The notes: generated by a model not told the origin, from the letters alone. A DNA stretch of 64,000 nt from Palaemon carinicauda (GCF_036898095.1 NC_090738.1:62880656-62944655), one strand, 5' to 3'. Shown: positions 1 through 10,268, counted from the first letter of the stretch. Numbers and translations: made by a program.

Positions 1-419
<419 letters not shown>

Positions 420-457
420 CTCACTATGCTGGAGGAAGGATCAGAAAAACGAAATTC

Positions 458-499
458 TTGGACTAGCGCTTTCGTATTGTCATACCTCTTCAGGTCCAA
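458..499 (-). ncRNA. Hammerhead-ribozyme-like motif, inverted copy
   Basis: The reverse complement repeats the same core, palindromic stem III and six-pair stem I as the copy at 2546-2587. A transcript of the whole element would therefore carry one sense and one antisense version, able to pair with each other. Confidence 0.5.
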
Positions 500-639
500 T
501 TAATACAAAATTAAGTACAGGATCAAAGTCACCTTTGCGACAGCAGTAAACAAGAAATAATACAATAACATAAAAAATTAGCATACAACTAGTTTAAAAT
601 TATAGATAGTTTAAAAATCAGTGAGTTTAAAAATTACAG

Positions 640-1119
640 CTAGTTTAAAAATGACAATTGTTTAAATACATTGTTTATAAGTAGTTCATCAAGTTTATAC
701 ATTCCTGGGCTATTGTTGATAAATTTTACACGGTTTTTCTTTATGATACATGATTCTATGATATTGCGTTTTGTTATGTCCTTACAATATAAAATTTCTT
801 TTGCCCCTTTCCAATTAATAGTGTGATTATGGTTATTCATGTGCTGAAACAAACTACTTGTTTGGTTTCCTGTTCGAACATTATATCTGTGTTGTTTTAG
901 TCTCGTTTCAAGGTCTTTACCACTTTGTCCTACATATCTTTTATTGCATTGATTACATGGAATTTTATAAACACATCCATTGCTTTGTACAGGTGAATTT
1001 CTAATTAACATATCCCTTAAAGTACTATTTTTAAAAATAACATTAACATTAAAAACTTTCATTAATCTAGGAATTGTCAAGAAATTATTGTGGAAGGGTA
1101 AGATGAGAAGGTTTTGCAT
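640..1119 (-). pseudogene. GIY-YIG endonuclease fragment of the inverted PLE-1 copy
   Basis: This 159-residue open frame corresponds to the last 159 residues of the plus-strand PLE-1 protein. It contains the CVYKIPCNQC segment, the RYVGQ half of the GIY-YIG signature, the downstream Arg and His (TRLKQH) and the IIES glutamate region. It lacks any RT, so it cannot drive its own copying. The frame is open, which suggests a recent origin. The first Met is internal to the parent protein, so the true product, if any, is unknown. Confidence 0.8.
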
Positions 1120-1160
1120 ATTAAAATCAGTTTAAGAGTCAGTTTCATAAAAAGTTTTCT

Positions 1161-2405
1161 TTGCTTTATAGAAGGTTCAATTTTAATTATGATTTTAAGA
1201 TGATAAGTTTTGACGTCAACTCCCTATTCACGAAGGTGCCAGTGGATGAACTACTAGAATTTCTCGAGGAAGAAATTGAAAAATATACTTTCTCTGTTTA
1301 TTCTAACACCATGATAAAATTAATAAAACTATGTATTAACGGTTGCAAATTTGTCTTTGGGAAGAAATATTATGAACAAAAATATGGCATGGCAATGGGA
1401 AACCCTCTGTCACCATTGTTGAGTAATTTATATATGGAATTTTTTGAAACCAGATACCTTCCAAGAATACTAGCTATTGGCATCCTTTGGGTAAGGTATG
1501 TTGACGACATATTCTGTGCTTGGCCCATCAACAAAAATGAAAACATGTTTTTAACAGCAATAAATAATTTAATACCGACTATAAAATTTAAAATTGAAGT
1601 AGAAGTAGACAATAGGCTGGTATTTTTAGATGTGTTAATTTCAAGAAATGATAGAGGTTTTAGATTCTCAGTTTATAGAAAACCGACAAATGTGGATTCA
1701 TACGTTCATTTTTACTCCAATCATCATCCTAGGACAAAAATGATGGTATTTTCATCTATGTTTTTAAGGGCACTGCGGGTCAGTTGCCCTCAATTCCTTG
1801 AAGCTGAGCTTGGGAAGATCCGGGAAATTGGAGGTAATTTACAATACCCGGAGAATTTTATCGACACAGCTTTCTATAAAGCAAAGAAAACTTTTTATGA
1901 AACTGACTCTAAAACTGATTTTAATATGCAAAACCTTCTCATCTTACCCTTCCACAATAATTTCTTGACAATTCCTAGATTAATGAAAGTTTTTAATGTT
2001 AATGTTATTTTTAAAAATAGTACTTTAAGGGATATGTTAATTAGAAATTCACCTGTACAAAGCAATGGATGTGTTTATAAAATTCCATGTAATCAATGCA
2101 ATAAAAGATATGTAGGACAAAGTGGTAAAGACCTTGAAACGAGACTAAAACAACACAGATATAATGTTCGAACAGGAAACCAAACAAGTAGTTTGTTTCA
2201 GCACATGAATAACCATAATCACACTATTAATTGGAAAGGGGCAAAAGAAATTTTATATTGTAAGGACATAACAAAACGCAATATCATAGAATCATGTATC
2301 ATAAAGAAAAACCGTGTAAAATTGATCAACAATAGCCCAGGAATGTATAAACTTGATGAACTACTTATAAACAATGTATTTAAACAATTGTCATTTTTAA
2401 ACTAG
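1161..2405 (+). CDS. PLE-1 reverse transcriptase + GIY-YIG endonuclease, 5'-truncated
   Basis: A 414-residue frame without internal stops, opened at a non-ATG codon, so its left end is only where the frame becomes open. PLE sequence proper begins at about 1174. Residues 14-28 hold the first RT catalytic motif (SFDVNSLFTKVP, Asp18). Residues 76-92 hold the GMAMGNPLSPLLSN motif, and residues 113-116 are the YVDD catalytic box. Residues about 155-177 match the FLDVLI and YRKPTN blocks. Residues about 303-385 are a GIY-YIG endonuclease with Cys304, Cys309, Cys312, the YVG at 317-319, Arg328, His332 and Glu377. In this family the enzyme nicks the target and primes reverse transcription of its own RNA. 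The N-terminal part of the protein, before RT motif A, is missing, so this copy is probably not autonomous despite its intact frame. Confidence 0.88.
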   Translation: MLYRRFNFNYDFKMISFDVNSLFTKVPVDELLEFLEEEIEKYTFSVYSNTMIKLIKLCINGCKFVFGKKYYEQKYGMAMGNPLSPLLSNLYMEFFETRYLPRILAIGILWVRYVDDIFCAWPINKNENMFLTAINNLIPTIKFKIEVEVDNRLVFLDVLISRNDRGFRFSVYRKPTNVDSYVHFYSNHHPRTKMMVFSSMFLRALRVSCPQFLEAELGKIREIGGNLQYPENFIDTAFYKAKKTFYETDSKTDFNMQNLLILPFHNNFLTIPRLMKVFNVNVIFKNSTLRDMLIRNSPVQSNGCVYKIPCNQCNKRYVGQSGKDLETRLKQHRYNVRTGNQTSSLFQHMNNHNHTINWKGAKEILYCKDITKRNIIESCIIKKNRVKLINNSPGMYKLDELLINNVFKQLSFLN

Positions 2406-2624
2406 CTGTAATTTTTAAACTCACTGATTTTTAAACTATCTATAATTTTAAACTAGTTGTATGCTAATTTTTTATGTTATTGTATTATTTCTAGTTTACT
2501 GCTGTCGCAAAGGTGACTTTGATCCTGTACTTAATTTTGTATCAATTGGACCTGAAGAGGTATGACAATACGAAAGCGCTAGTCCAAGAATTTCGTTTTT
2601 CTGATCCTTCCTCCAGCATAGTGA
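2406..2624 (+). other. PLE-1 3' UTR
   Basis: A/T-rich non-coding tail after the PLE-1 stop codon, repeated in inverse at 421-639. It contains short repeats of TTTTTAAACT-like blocks at 2395-2455 and ends with the hammerhead-like motif and a GA/CT-rich terminal segment (CTTCCTCCAGCATAGTGA). Confidence 0.75.
2546..2587 (+). ncRNA. Hammerhead-ribozyme-like motif in PLE-1 3' end
   Basis: The order of elements is TTGGAC (stem I, 5' strand), CTGAAGA core (CUGANGA), a short stem II of GTAT/ATAC closed on GACA with one extra G before it, GAAA core, GCGC, TA and GTCCAA (stem I, 3' strand, six pairs with TTGGAC). A(GCGC)T is a six-base palindrome and would serve as a minimal stem III, possibly formed by two molecules. 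Hammerhead motifs with very short stem III are known in Penelope-like elements. The extra G next to stem II departs from the strict consensus, so self-cleavage is not certain. Confidence 0.55.
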
Positions 2625-2921
2625 CAACAACTCAAAACATTATTCTTTAAACTGTTTATAAGTTTTCCAGTAAAGGAGACACAAAATATTCAAGTTCTTA
2701 CAACTACCTAAGAAATATTCTTAGGCAAAGCAATGAAATACTAAATATGATCTATCCGTTAACAATCGCCTATCTTAAGAAAAATTAAAGCAAATAAGAA
2801 ATTCCATATTATGAGACCAGTTTAGAATTCTTCTCTTGCAAGAATAAAATAGCTCGTAAAAGTGTTCTTCAGAAAAAATCTTGCATGTTCGTTTTTAATG
2901 CTTTTCGTCTATAAATAGAGA

Positions 2922-2973
<52 letters not shown>

Positions 2974-3418
2974 CAATTATTGATTAGAATTTTAAGGAAC
3001 TTGTAGAATTCAATATTCCATTTTTCAGTTTCTGTATTCAACATCCACTTCCTTGATGGATTTATACATGACCTTTTCTAAATTTCCCCTTTCAATTCAT
3101 GGAGTGATTATTTATTTACTGATGATTCATACCTCTTCCATCTCTAATTACTCTTTCACTCTATTTATTTCACCTGGGAGGGCAATTAGTAAGACGTGAG
3201 AGGAATTTACCATATAGAGTAATTACAGGTTTTAATCACTGAATGCTGGTTATATTATTAGCCCTTCATTAATCGTAATATAACTTTCTTTTGATCTTAC
3301 ATAAATGGTTGACAATTTTTATTGATATTCAAGCGTCATAAAAAAGATAAAGCATTATATTCACCTTTATCAACAGTTCTAGGAAATCTATCTCTTCTTT
3401 GATAGTAGTAAGGTTGCA
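2625..3418. other. Non-coding, with one (CT)n tract
   Basis: A/T-rich sequence with a (CT)n run of about 46 bp at 2925-2970. No open frame or RNA gene is evident. Nothing else recognised. Confidence 0.6.
2925..2970. repeat. (CT)n microsatellite
   Basis: Uninterrupted CT dinucleotide. Confidence 0.95.
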
Positions 3419-3493
<75 letters not shown>

Positions 3494-3519
3494 TATTCTA
3501 TTATTATCAATATCATTAA

Positions 3520-3595
<76 letters not shown>
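3419..3595. repeat. (ATT)n microsatellite, two blocks
   Basis: Two long ATT runs (about 3419-3493 and 3521-3595) separated by about 27 bp of imperfect A/T sequence. The two tracts are in phase with the same repeat, suggesting one interrupted array. Confidence 0.95.
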
Positions 3596-3596
<1 letters not shown>

Positions 3597-3683
3597 CACG
3601 ATTGGCACTCTTGAAGAATTAAGTAAGGAATAAAAAGCAAATAATAGAAAAAGGAAATGAAAAGAAAAATAGGAATATTATAG

Positions 3684-3714
<31 letters not shown>

Positions 3715-3740
3715 CTTATATGTATATATGTATATATATA

Positions 3741-3780
<40 letters not shown>

Positions 3781-4200
3781 ACTACTTAGATAAATGGATA
3801 GTTAGTCAGATAGATAGATAGACATATATTTGCCCAACTCTATATTCTTTTCTTAAAACAATATCATCCCCACTCTAATAATCGAGGGGTCATATACCTC
3901 ACATCTAAAAAGATCAGCCCAACAGATTTTAGTCAGTTTTACACCACAGTCCCCTTTAATCTTGGCTCCCTAATGTCTTCGAACCATAATTTATTAGTTT
4001 CATCCTTTTTCATACCCTCGCGAAGGATAATAACGTGTTTTTTTTAAGGTGATAAATGGATTCTGCTGAGACAAACTCGTGGGCAGATTAGTGAGACTGT
4101 GAATACATACATATATAGGGAAACACACATAATATTATTATTTTTTATTATTGCTTGCTAAGCTACAACCCTAGTTGGAGAAGCAGGATGCTATAAACAC
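3596..4200. other. Non-coding with AT tracts
   Basis: Contains (TA)n at about 3687-3715 and 3727-3776 and a short TAGA run near 3806-3825. No gene is visible in the remainder. Confidence 0.6.
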
Positions 4201-4205
4201 AGTTA

Positions 4206-4245
4206 TACACACACACACACACATATATATATATACATACCCATT

Positions 4246-4336
<91 letters not shown>

Positions 4337-4540
4337 CTGTGTGTGTATTTATATAATTTTTTATATATATACATATATCCCTATGTGTACATGCACATGT
4401 ATTTATATTTATATATATATATATATATGTATGTATATATATATATATATATATAATACATATATATATATATATATATATATTCATGTAAATATAACAC
4501 ATATATATAGAGTGTGTATATATATATATATATATATATA
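4206..4540. repeat. Compound CA/AT microsatellite
   Basis: Mixture of (CA)n, (TACATA)n, (AT)n and (GT)n tracts leading directly into the outer end of PLE-2. The unique island TTCATGTAAATATA near 4492-4505, followed by a TATAGAGTGT block, reappears at the far side of PLE-2 near 9840. Confidence 0.95.
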
Positions 4541-4742
4541 TGTAGAAATCACGAAAGCTGACACGTGATGAATATAAAATGTATTATAGCCACGAAAGGA
4601 AAAATGAAAAAGACTTGATTGGAGTTAGTACTTTCATCCACTCAGGACATTATCAAACTCAGCAATGAGAATACATATACAAAGACATCGTATTTATACA
4701 GGAGAAGGGGATCCAACAGCTGTCAGTTTCTTAATAATTCCG
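4541..4742 (-). repeat. PLE-2 pLTR, left outer copy
   Basis: Reverse complement of 7103-7303, running from the CTGACAGCTG codons at the end of the protein to the TGATTTCTACA terminus, where it meets (AT)n directly. Confidence 0.88.
4622..4660 (-). ncRNA. Degenerate hammerhead-like motif, PLE-2 left pLTR
   Basis: Minus-strand copy of the motif described at 7185-7223: same stem I, core and palindromic AGTACT. Confidence 0.3.
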
Positions 4743-7087
4743 GAGAAGTCAGATTTTAGATAAAAGGATAATACTGGATTAACGGAAAACAGACCTGGAC
4801 TTAGATTCAAATTTCTACCTTGAGTACAGGAGATTAAAAATGATTCAACAATATTCCTTTGGAAATAGTCATTTACATGGATTACTTTTTCGGCCTTTGA
4901 CCAACCAATTCTGTGACTTGACCCTAACCAGTGGGAGGCCAAGGCATTATTAAGAGAACCCCTGGAGACGGCCACCTGATGTTGTTTTAATCTGACTGGT
5001 ATACTTTTTGATGTTTGGCCAACATAAAATAAGTTACACTCTGAACAAGGAATGCTATATATTACATTATTATCATTTCCAGAACTATTCTTAATTAACA
5101 TGTTTTTTAAAGTACAATTATATTTAAACACTACAGCAATATCTAGTTTTTTCAAAAGGGGTATAACATCTAAAAAACAAACATGAAATGGCAAACAAAG
5201 CATATTATTAATTGTTTCCTTTCTCTCTAATTGGACACTATAAAATGTTTTCTTAGCCTTATTCATACATTTGTCTAAGAAATATTTAGGATAACAAAGA
5301 TCTGTAGCAATTTTTTTTCTATTTTAGTGAACTCCTCCTCAATGTAATCTGGGCTACAAATTCTCAATGCCCTAAGGTACATGGAGGAAAAAAACTGAAT
5401 GCTTAATATTTTTAGAGTGACCGGAGTAAAAATGTACATATGAAAAAATTATTTGTGGGCTTTCTATATATGGAAAACTTAAATTTATCTGTTTCTCTAA
5501 CTATTAAAACGTCTAAAAATGGGATACGGTTATTTTCTTCATTTTCTATAGTGAATTTTATTGATGTTACTGATGAATTAATGATTGAAACAAAGCCCTC
5601 AAGATTAAAATTTTCTTCTAAAATACCTAGAACATCATCAACATATCGATACCCACCACAATTTGGGAAGACCACACTGAAGGGATTAATCTAGATTCAA
5701 AAAATTCCAATATATATGTTGGATAAAAGTGGAGACAAAGGATTACCCATAGCCATACCAAAAACCTGTTCATAGAAATCTCCATTAAAACTAAATTTAC
5801 ACTTTTTAATGCACAAACAAATGAGCTCAATAATAGTAGGGGTTGATAAAGGTAAATCATAAGCATCTAAAATTACCCGACAGGAAATCCAATAAGTCAT
5901 CAACCGGCACTTTGGTAAACAATGAAGTTACATCAAAAGCTTACTAATCTATGTCTAGACGTAAGGTTAACGTTTTTGTAATGTTTCGCAAAGATCAACA
6001 GAATTTTTTATATGAGAGGTTGAAATAGATCCTAAGATCGGGGAAAGTAATATGACTAAATATTTGGATAATTTATAGTTAATAGAACCTGTAGCACTGA
6101 TAATTGGTCTGATTGGATATCCTGTTTTATGGGTTTTAATTAAACCATATAAATAAGGCAAAGACGGACCAGTAGAGATAAAGGCATTAATTAAGGATTT
6201 TTCTTGTTTTAAGATAGATTTTAAGTTTTTATTAAAATCTTTGATGACCTCGTCTAAGGGATTACCTCTTAATTTTATGTAAGTAGAAACATCAGATAAA
6301 AGTACATACATCTTTTCTAAATAAGTTGTTTTGTTCATAATAACTAATACATTAGCTTTGTCTGCTTTTGTGATATGTAATTCACAGTCATTTTTCAACG
6401 ATTTTAAGGCTGTTAAAAACCGTTTAGGGAAATTGCAGGTGTTTGCATATCCCATCACCGAATAAATTAGCCCTTTAGCAATGTCGATGTTACACTGGGG
6501 AATTTTCTTAGTTTTTTCCAATTTTACAAAGGCAGAGGCAATATCTACACTATTAGGTTTTTTATTTACTGCGAATGATAAACCATACCCCAAGGCCTTT
6601 TTTACTTCACTTGATACAGGTTTATCAGACAAATTTATAACACAATTTTCTTGAAAATTCTTGTTCCAATCACTAGCCTGTATTAGTCTATTCAATTTAT
6701 TTTCCAAATGAACACTTAAAACTTGTAATTTTACTCTAAGTCGGGAGTAGATCACGTTCAATACGGTGTTCTCCAGTCAAGAGGAACATCACGCATAAAA
6801 TCAAATTTAGTCTTGCGTAACTGCTTGAATAATTGTTGTTCTGACCTTCTTGTAGTTTCGAGATGTTTCTTCAGGGATAGAACACTAAAATCACTAAATG
6901 GGTGGTCAATATCCTTTCTTAGTCGAGCTGGGAGTAACGTTTTGGGGATCACATGTTCCTCTAAACAACGATGCAGAAATTTTCGTCGGAGTCTAGTAGA
7001 ATGGGCTTTCACCAGGGAGTTTTGAAAGTCCTTTAAGAGATAAGATAGGAAGGGGGAAACGAGGCAAAAGTTACGCGTGGCGTCCAT
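4694..7087 (-). pseudogene. PLE-2 RT + GIY-YIG protein, minus copy (frameshifted)
   Basis: The protein starts at an ATG at 7087 (MDATRNFC) and ends at 4694. It has an N-terminal domain of about 250 residues, the RT core with SFDVTSLFTKVP (split by a frameshift), GMAMGNPLSPLLSN and RYVDD, FLDVLI and YRKPTN, then an intact GIY-YIG part (4694-5266; Cys-rich VIYSIPCSEC, FYVGQ, RLKQH, VESF). Compared with the plus copy it has a one-base deletion near 6757, an extra base near 5940, an extra base near 5882 and an extra base near 5712. An extra T near 5435 is shared with the plus copy. The combination of intact long blocks with isolated one-base shifts indicates recent death or assembly indels. Confidence 0.85.
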
Positions 7088-7102
7088 TATGTGTAGAAAT
7101 CA

Positions 7103-7303
7103 CGGAATTATTAAGAAACTGACAGCTGTTGGATCCCCTTCTCCTGTATAAATACGATGTCTTTGTATATGTATTCTCATTGCTGAGTTTGATAATGTCC
7201 TGAGTGGATGAAAGTACTAACTCCAATCAAGTCTTTTTCATTTTTCCTTTCGTGGCTATAATACATTTATATTCATCACGTGTCAGCTTTCGTGATTTCT
7301 ACA
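7103..7303 (+). repeat. PLE-2 pLTR, central copy
   Basis: A 201-bp segment joining the last codons and 3' UTR of one element to the 5' leader of the next. It contains the stop-codon region, a GTATAAATAC box near 7146-7155 that could act as a TATA-like element, the hammerhead-like motif and the leader ending just before the ATG at 7308. In Penelope-like elements the pLTR supplies the promoter. Confidence 0.88.
7185..7223 (+). ncRNA. Degenerate hammerhead-like motif, PLE-2 central pLTR
   Basis: The layout matches the PLE-1 motif block for block: GAGT (stem I), TTGATAAT core, GTCC/GGAT stem II around TGAGT, GAAA, GTAC, TA, ACTC (stem I). AGTACT is a palindrome, as AGCGCT is in PLE-1. Two conserved core bases differ (C3 to U, G8 to A), so this version is probably weakly active or inactive. 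Confidence 0.35.
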
Positions 7304-7307
7304 CATA

Positions 7308-9691
7308 ATGGACGCCACGCGTAACTTTTGCCTCGTTTTCCCCTTCCTATCTTATCTCTTAAAGGACTTTCAAAACTCCCTGGTGAAAGCCCATTCTACT
7401 AGACTCCGACGAAAATTTCTGCATCGTTGTTTAGAGGAACATGTGATCCCCAAAACGTTACTCCCAGCTCGACTAAGAAAGGATATTGACCACCCATTTA
7501 GTGATTTTAGTGTTCTATCCCTGAAGAAACATCTCGAAACTACAAGAAGGTCAGAACAACAATTATTCAAGCAGTTACGCAAGACTAAATTTGATTTTAT
7601 GCGTGATGTTCCTCTTGACTGGAGAACACCCGTATTGAACGTGATCTTCTCCCGACTTAGAGAAAAATTACAAGTTTTAAGTGTTCATTTGGAAAATAAA
7701 TTGAATAGACTAATGCAGGCTAGTGATTGGAACAAGAATTTTCAAGAAAATTGTGTTATAAATTTGTCTGATAAACCTGTATCAAGTGAAGTAAAAAAGG
7801 CCTTGGGGTATGGTTTATCATTCGCAGTAAATAAAAAACCTAATAGTGTAGATATTGCCTCTGCCTTTGTAAAATTGGAAAAAACTAAGAAAATTCCCCA
7901 GTGTAACATCGACATTGCTAAAGGGCTAATTTATTCGGTGATGGGATATGCAAACACCTGCAATTTCCCTAAACGGTTTTTAACAGCCTTAAAATCGTTG
8001 AAAAATGACTCGTGAATTACATATTACAAAAGCAGACAAAGCTAATGTATTAGTTATTATGAACAAAACAACTTATTTAGAAAAGATGTATGTACTTTTA
8101 TCTGATGTTTCTACTTACATAAAATTAAGAGGTAATCCCTTAGACGAGGTCATCAAAGATTTTAATAAAAACTTAAAATCTATCTTAAAACAAGAAAAAT
8201 CTTAATTAATGCCTTTATCTCTACTGGTCCGTCTTTGCCTTATTTATATGGTTTAATTAAAACCCATAAAACAGGATATCCCATCAGACCAATTATCAGT
8301 GCTACAGGTTCTATTAACTATAAATTATCCAAATATTTAGTCAAATTACTTTCCCCGATCTTAGGATCTATTTCAACCTCTCATATAAAAAATTCTGTTG
8401 ATCTTTGCGAAAAATTACAAACGTTAACCTTACGTCTAGACATAGATTAGTAAGTTTTGATGTAACTTCATTGTTTACCAAAGTGCCGGTTGATGACTTA
8501 TTGGATTTCCTGTCGGGTATTTTAGATGCTTATGATTTACCTTTATCAACCCCTACTATTATTGAGCTCATTTGTTTGTGCATTAAAAAGTGTAAATTTA
8601 GTTTTAATGGAGATTTCTATGAACAGGTTTTTGTATGGCTATGGGTAATCCTTTGTCTCCACTTTTATCCAACATATATATGGAATTTTTTGAATCTAGA
8701 TTAATCCCTTCAGTGTGGTCTTCCCAAATTGTGTGGTATCGATATGTTGATGATGTTCTAGGTATTTTAGAAGAAAATTTTAATCTTGAGGGCTTTGTTT
8801 CAATCATTAATTCATTAGTACCATCAATAAAATTCACTATAGAAAAATGAAGAAAATAACCGTATCCCATTTTTAGACGTTTTAATAGTTAGAGAAACAG
8901 ATAAATTTAAGTTTTCCATATATAGAAAGCCCACAAATAATTTTTTCATATGTACATTTTTACTCCGGTCACTCTAAAAATATTAAGCATTCAGTTTTTT
9001 CCTCCATGTACCTTAGGGCATTGAGAATTTGTAGCCCAGATTACATTGAGGAGGTGTTCACTTAAATAGAAAAAATTGCTACAGATCTTTGTTATCCTAA
9101 ATATTTCTTAGACAAATGTATGAATAAGGCTAAGAAAACATTTTATAGTGTCCAATTAGAGAGAAAGGAAACAATTAATAATATGCTTTGTTTGCCATTT
9201 CATGTTTGTTTTTTAGATGTTATACCCCTTTTGAAAAAACTAGATATTGCTGTAGTGTTTAAATATAATTGTACTTTAAAAAACATGTTAATTAAGAATA
9301 GTTCTGGAAATGATAATAATGTAATATATAGCATTCCTTGTTCAGAGTGTAACTTATTTTATGTTGGCCAAACATCAAAAAGTATACCAGTCAGATTAAA
9401 ACAACATCAGGTGGCCGTCTCAGGGGTTCTCTTAATAATGCCTTGGCCTCCCACTGGTTAGGGTCAAGTCACAGAATTGGTTGGTCAAAGACGGAAAAAG
9501 TAATCCATGTAAATGACTATTTCCAAAGGAATATTGTTGAATCATTTTTAATCTCCTGTACTCAAGGTAGAAATTTGAATCTAAGTCCAGGTCTGTTTTC
9601 CGTTAATCCAGTATTATCCTTTTATCTAAAATCTGACTTCTCCGGAATTATTAAGAAACTGACAGCTGTTGGATCCCCTTCTCCTGTATAA
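7308..9691 (+). pseudogene. PLE-2 RT + GIY-YIG protein, plus copy (frameshifted)
   Basis: The protein starts at the ATG at 7308, 4 bp after the pLTR end. It has an N-terminal domain (7308-8015), a YLYGLIKTHK and PIRPIIS segment (8235-8330), RT motif A (SFDVTSLFTKVP at about 8450-8490), PLSPLLSNIY (about 8650-8685), YVDD at 8743-8754 and GIY-YIG (about 9310-9600). Compared with the minus copy there is an inserted C near 8012, a lost C near 8199, a lost G near 8632, an added A near 8847 and a lost C near 9420. There is also a stop in the linker (K to TAA near 9062). No lesion except the T-run near 8945 is shared, so the pair retains complementary intact blocks. Confidence 0.85.
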
Positions 9692-9806
9692 ATACGATGT
9701 CTTTGTATATGTATTCTCATTGCTGAGTTTGATAATGTCCTGAGTGGATGAAAGTACTAACTCCAATCAAGTCTTTTTCATTTTTCCTTTCGTGGCTATA
9801 ATACAT
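9643..9806 (+). repeat. PLE-2 pLTR, right outer copy
   Basis: Direct repeat of 7103-7266. The match ends at the CTATAATACAT block, after which a long AT microsatellite replaces the last ~37 bp seen in the other two pLTRs. Confidence 0.88.
9725..9763 (+). ncRNA. Degenerate hammerhead-like motif, PLE-2 right pLTR
   Basis: Same sequence as 7185-7223 in the outer pLTR. Confidence 0.3.
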
Positions 9807-9809
9807 ATA

Positions 9810-9840
<31 letters not shown>

Positions 9841-9921
9841 TCATGTAAATATACACATATATATATAGAGTGTATATATATATATATATATAGTATAAAT
9901 ATATATATATATATATATAGA

Positions 9922-9953
<32 letters not shown>

Positions 9954-10004
9954 TATAATATATATTCAATATATATATATATATATATATAGTATATATA
10001 CATG

Positions 10005-10037
<33 letters not shown>

Positions 10038-10117
10038 ACATATATATACAGTATAATATATATACATATATATACAGTATATATATATATATATATATAA
10101 CATATATATATATACAG

Positions 10118-10177
<60 letters not shown>

Positions 10178-10213
10178 CATATACATATATATACAGTATA
10201 TATAATATATATA

Positions 10214-10244
<31 letters not shown>

Positions 10245-10268
10245 CAGTATATATATATATATATATAT
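9802..10268. repeat. Long compound (AT)n microsatellite
   Basis: About 470 bp of AT with scattered GTATA, CAGTATA and ACATAT interruptions. Near 9840-9875 is an island (TTCATGTAAATATACAC and TATAGAGTGTATA) matching the left flank of PLE-2. Confidence 0.95.

Larger units (their letters stand above)
421..1173 (-). repeat. PLE-1 left inverted arm (3'-end copy)
   Basis: Reverse complement of 1872-2624 with equal length and only scattered substitutions. It carries the GIY-YIG portion of the reading frame on the minus strand (640-1119, 159 residues) and the 3' UTR. The match stops abruptly at 1173/1174, where the sequence switches directly into the truncated RT of the plus copy, so this is a clean join and not gradual decay. 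One visible protein difference is a Phe in place of Leu after the RVK motif. Confidence 0.92.
421..2624 (+). mobile_element. Penelope-like element PLE-1 with inverted 3'-end copy
   Basis: The composite element has two inverted arms, 421-1173 and 1872-2624, each exactly 753 bp and nearly identical. Between them lies the rest of a 5'-truncated PLE on the plus strand (about 1174-1871). The plus copy encodes the RT core from the first catalytic aspartate motif onward and a complete C-terminal GIY-YIG endonuclease. Partial inverted copies joined to the 5' side are a known structural habit of Penelope-like elements. The left side abuts an (AT)n tract. I could not define a target-site duplication. 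RT plus GIY-YIG identifies the class; I do not assign a named clade. Confidence 0.9.
4541..9806. mobile_element. Penelope-like element PLE-2, head-to-head double copy
   Basis: Two nearly full-length copies of a second PLE family lie head to head: minus copy 4541-7104, plus copy 7291-9806. Between them is a plus-oriented pLTR (7103-7303), also present at both outer ends (4541-4742 minus; 9643 to about 9806 plus). The plus copy is thus bracketed by direct pLTR repeats, and the whole forms an inverted repeat with arms of about 2.5 kb. This is an extreme version of the pLTR/inverted-copy arrangement typical of Penelope elements. PLE-1 and PLE-2 share protein architecture but clearly differ in sequence. 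Confidence 0.9.

Noticed and set aside
6813..7025. Opposite-strand 70-codon frames at 6813-7025 and 7370-7582
   Set aside because: Antisense shadows of the PLE-2 N-terminal domain; identical because the copies are inverted.
9767..10186. Long frames of alternating Tyr/Ile, His/Thr or Val/Cys at 4171-4568, 9767-10186, 17054-17435, 18048-18711 and 24680-25131
   Set aside because: Pure translations of AT/CA/GT microsatellites; open in several frames and both strands.
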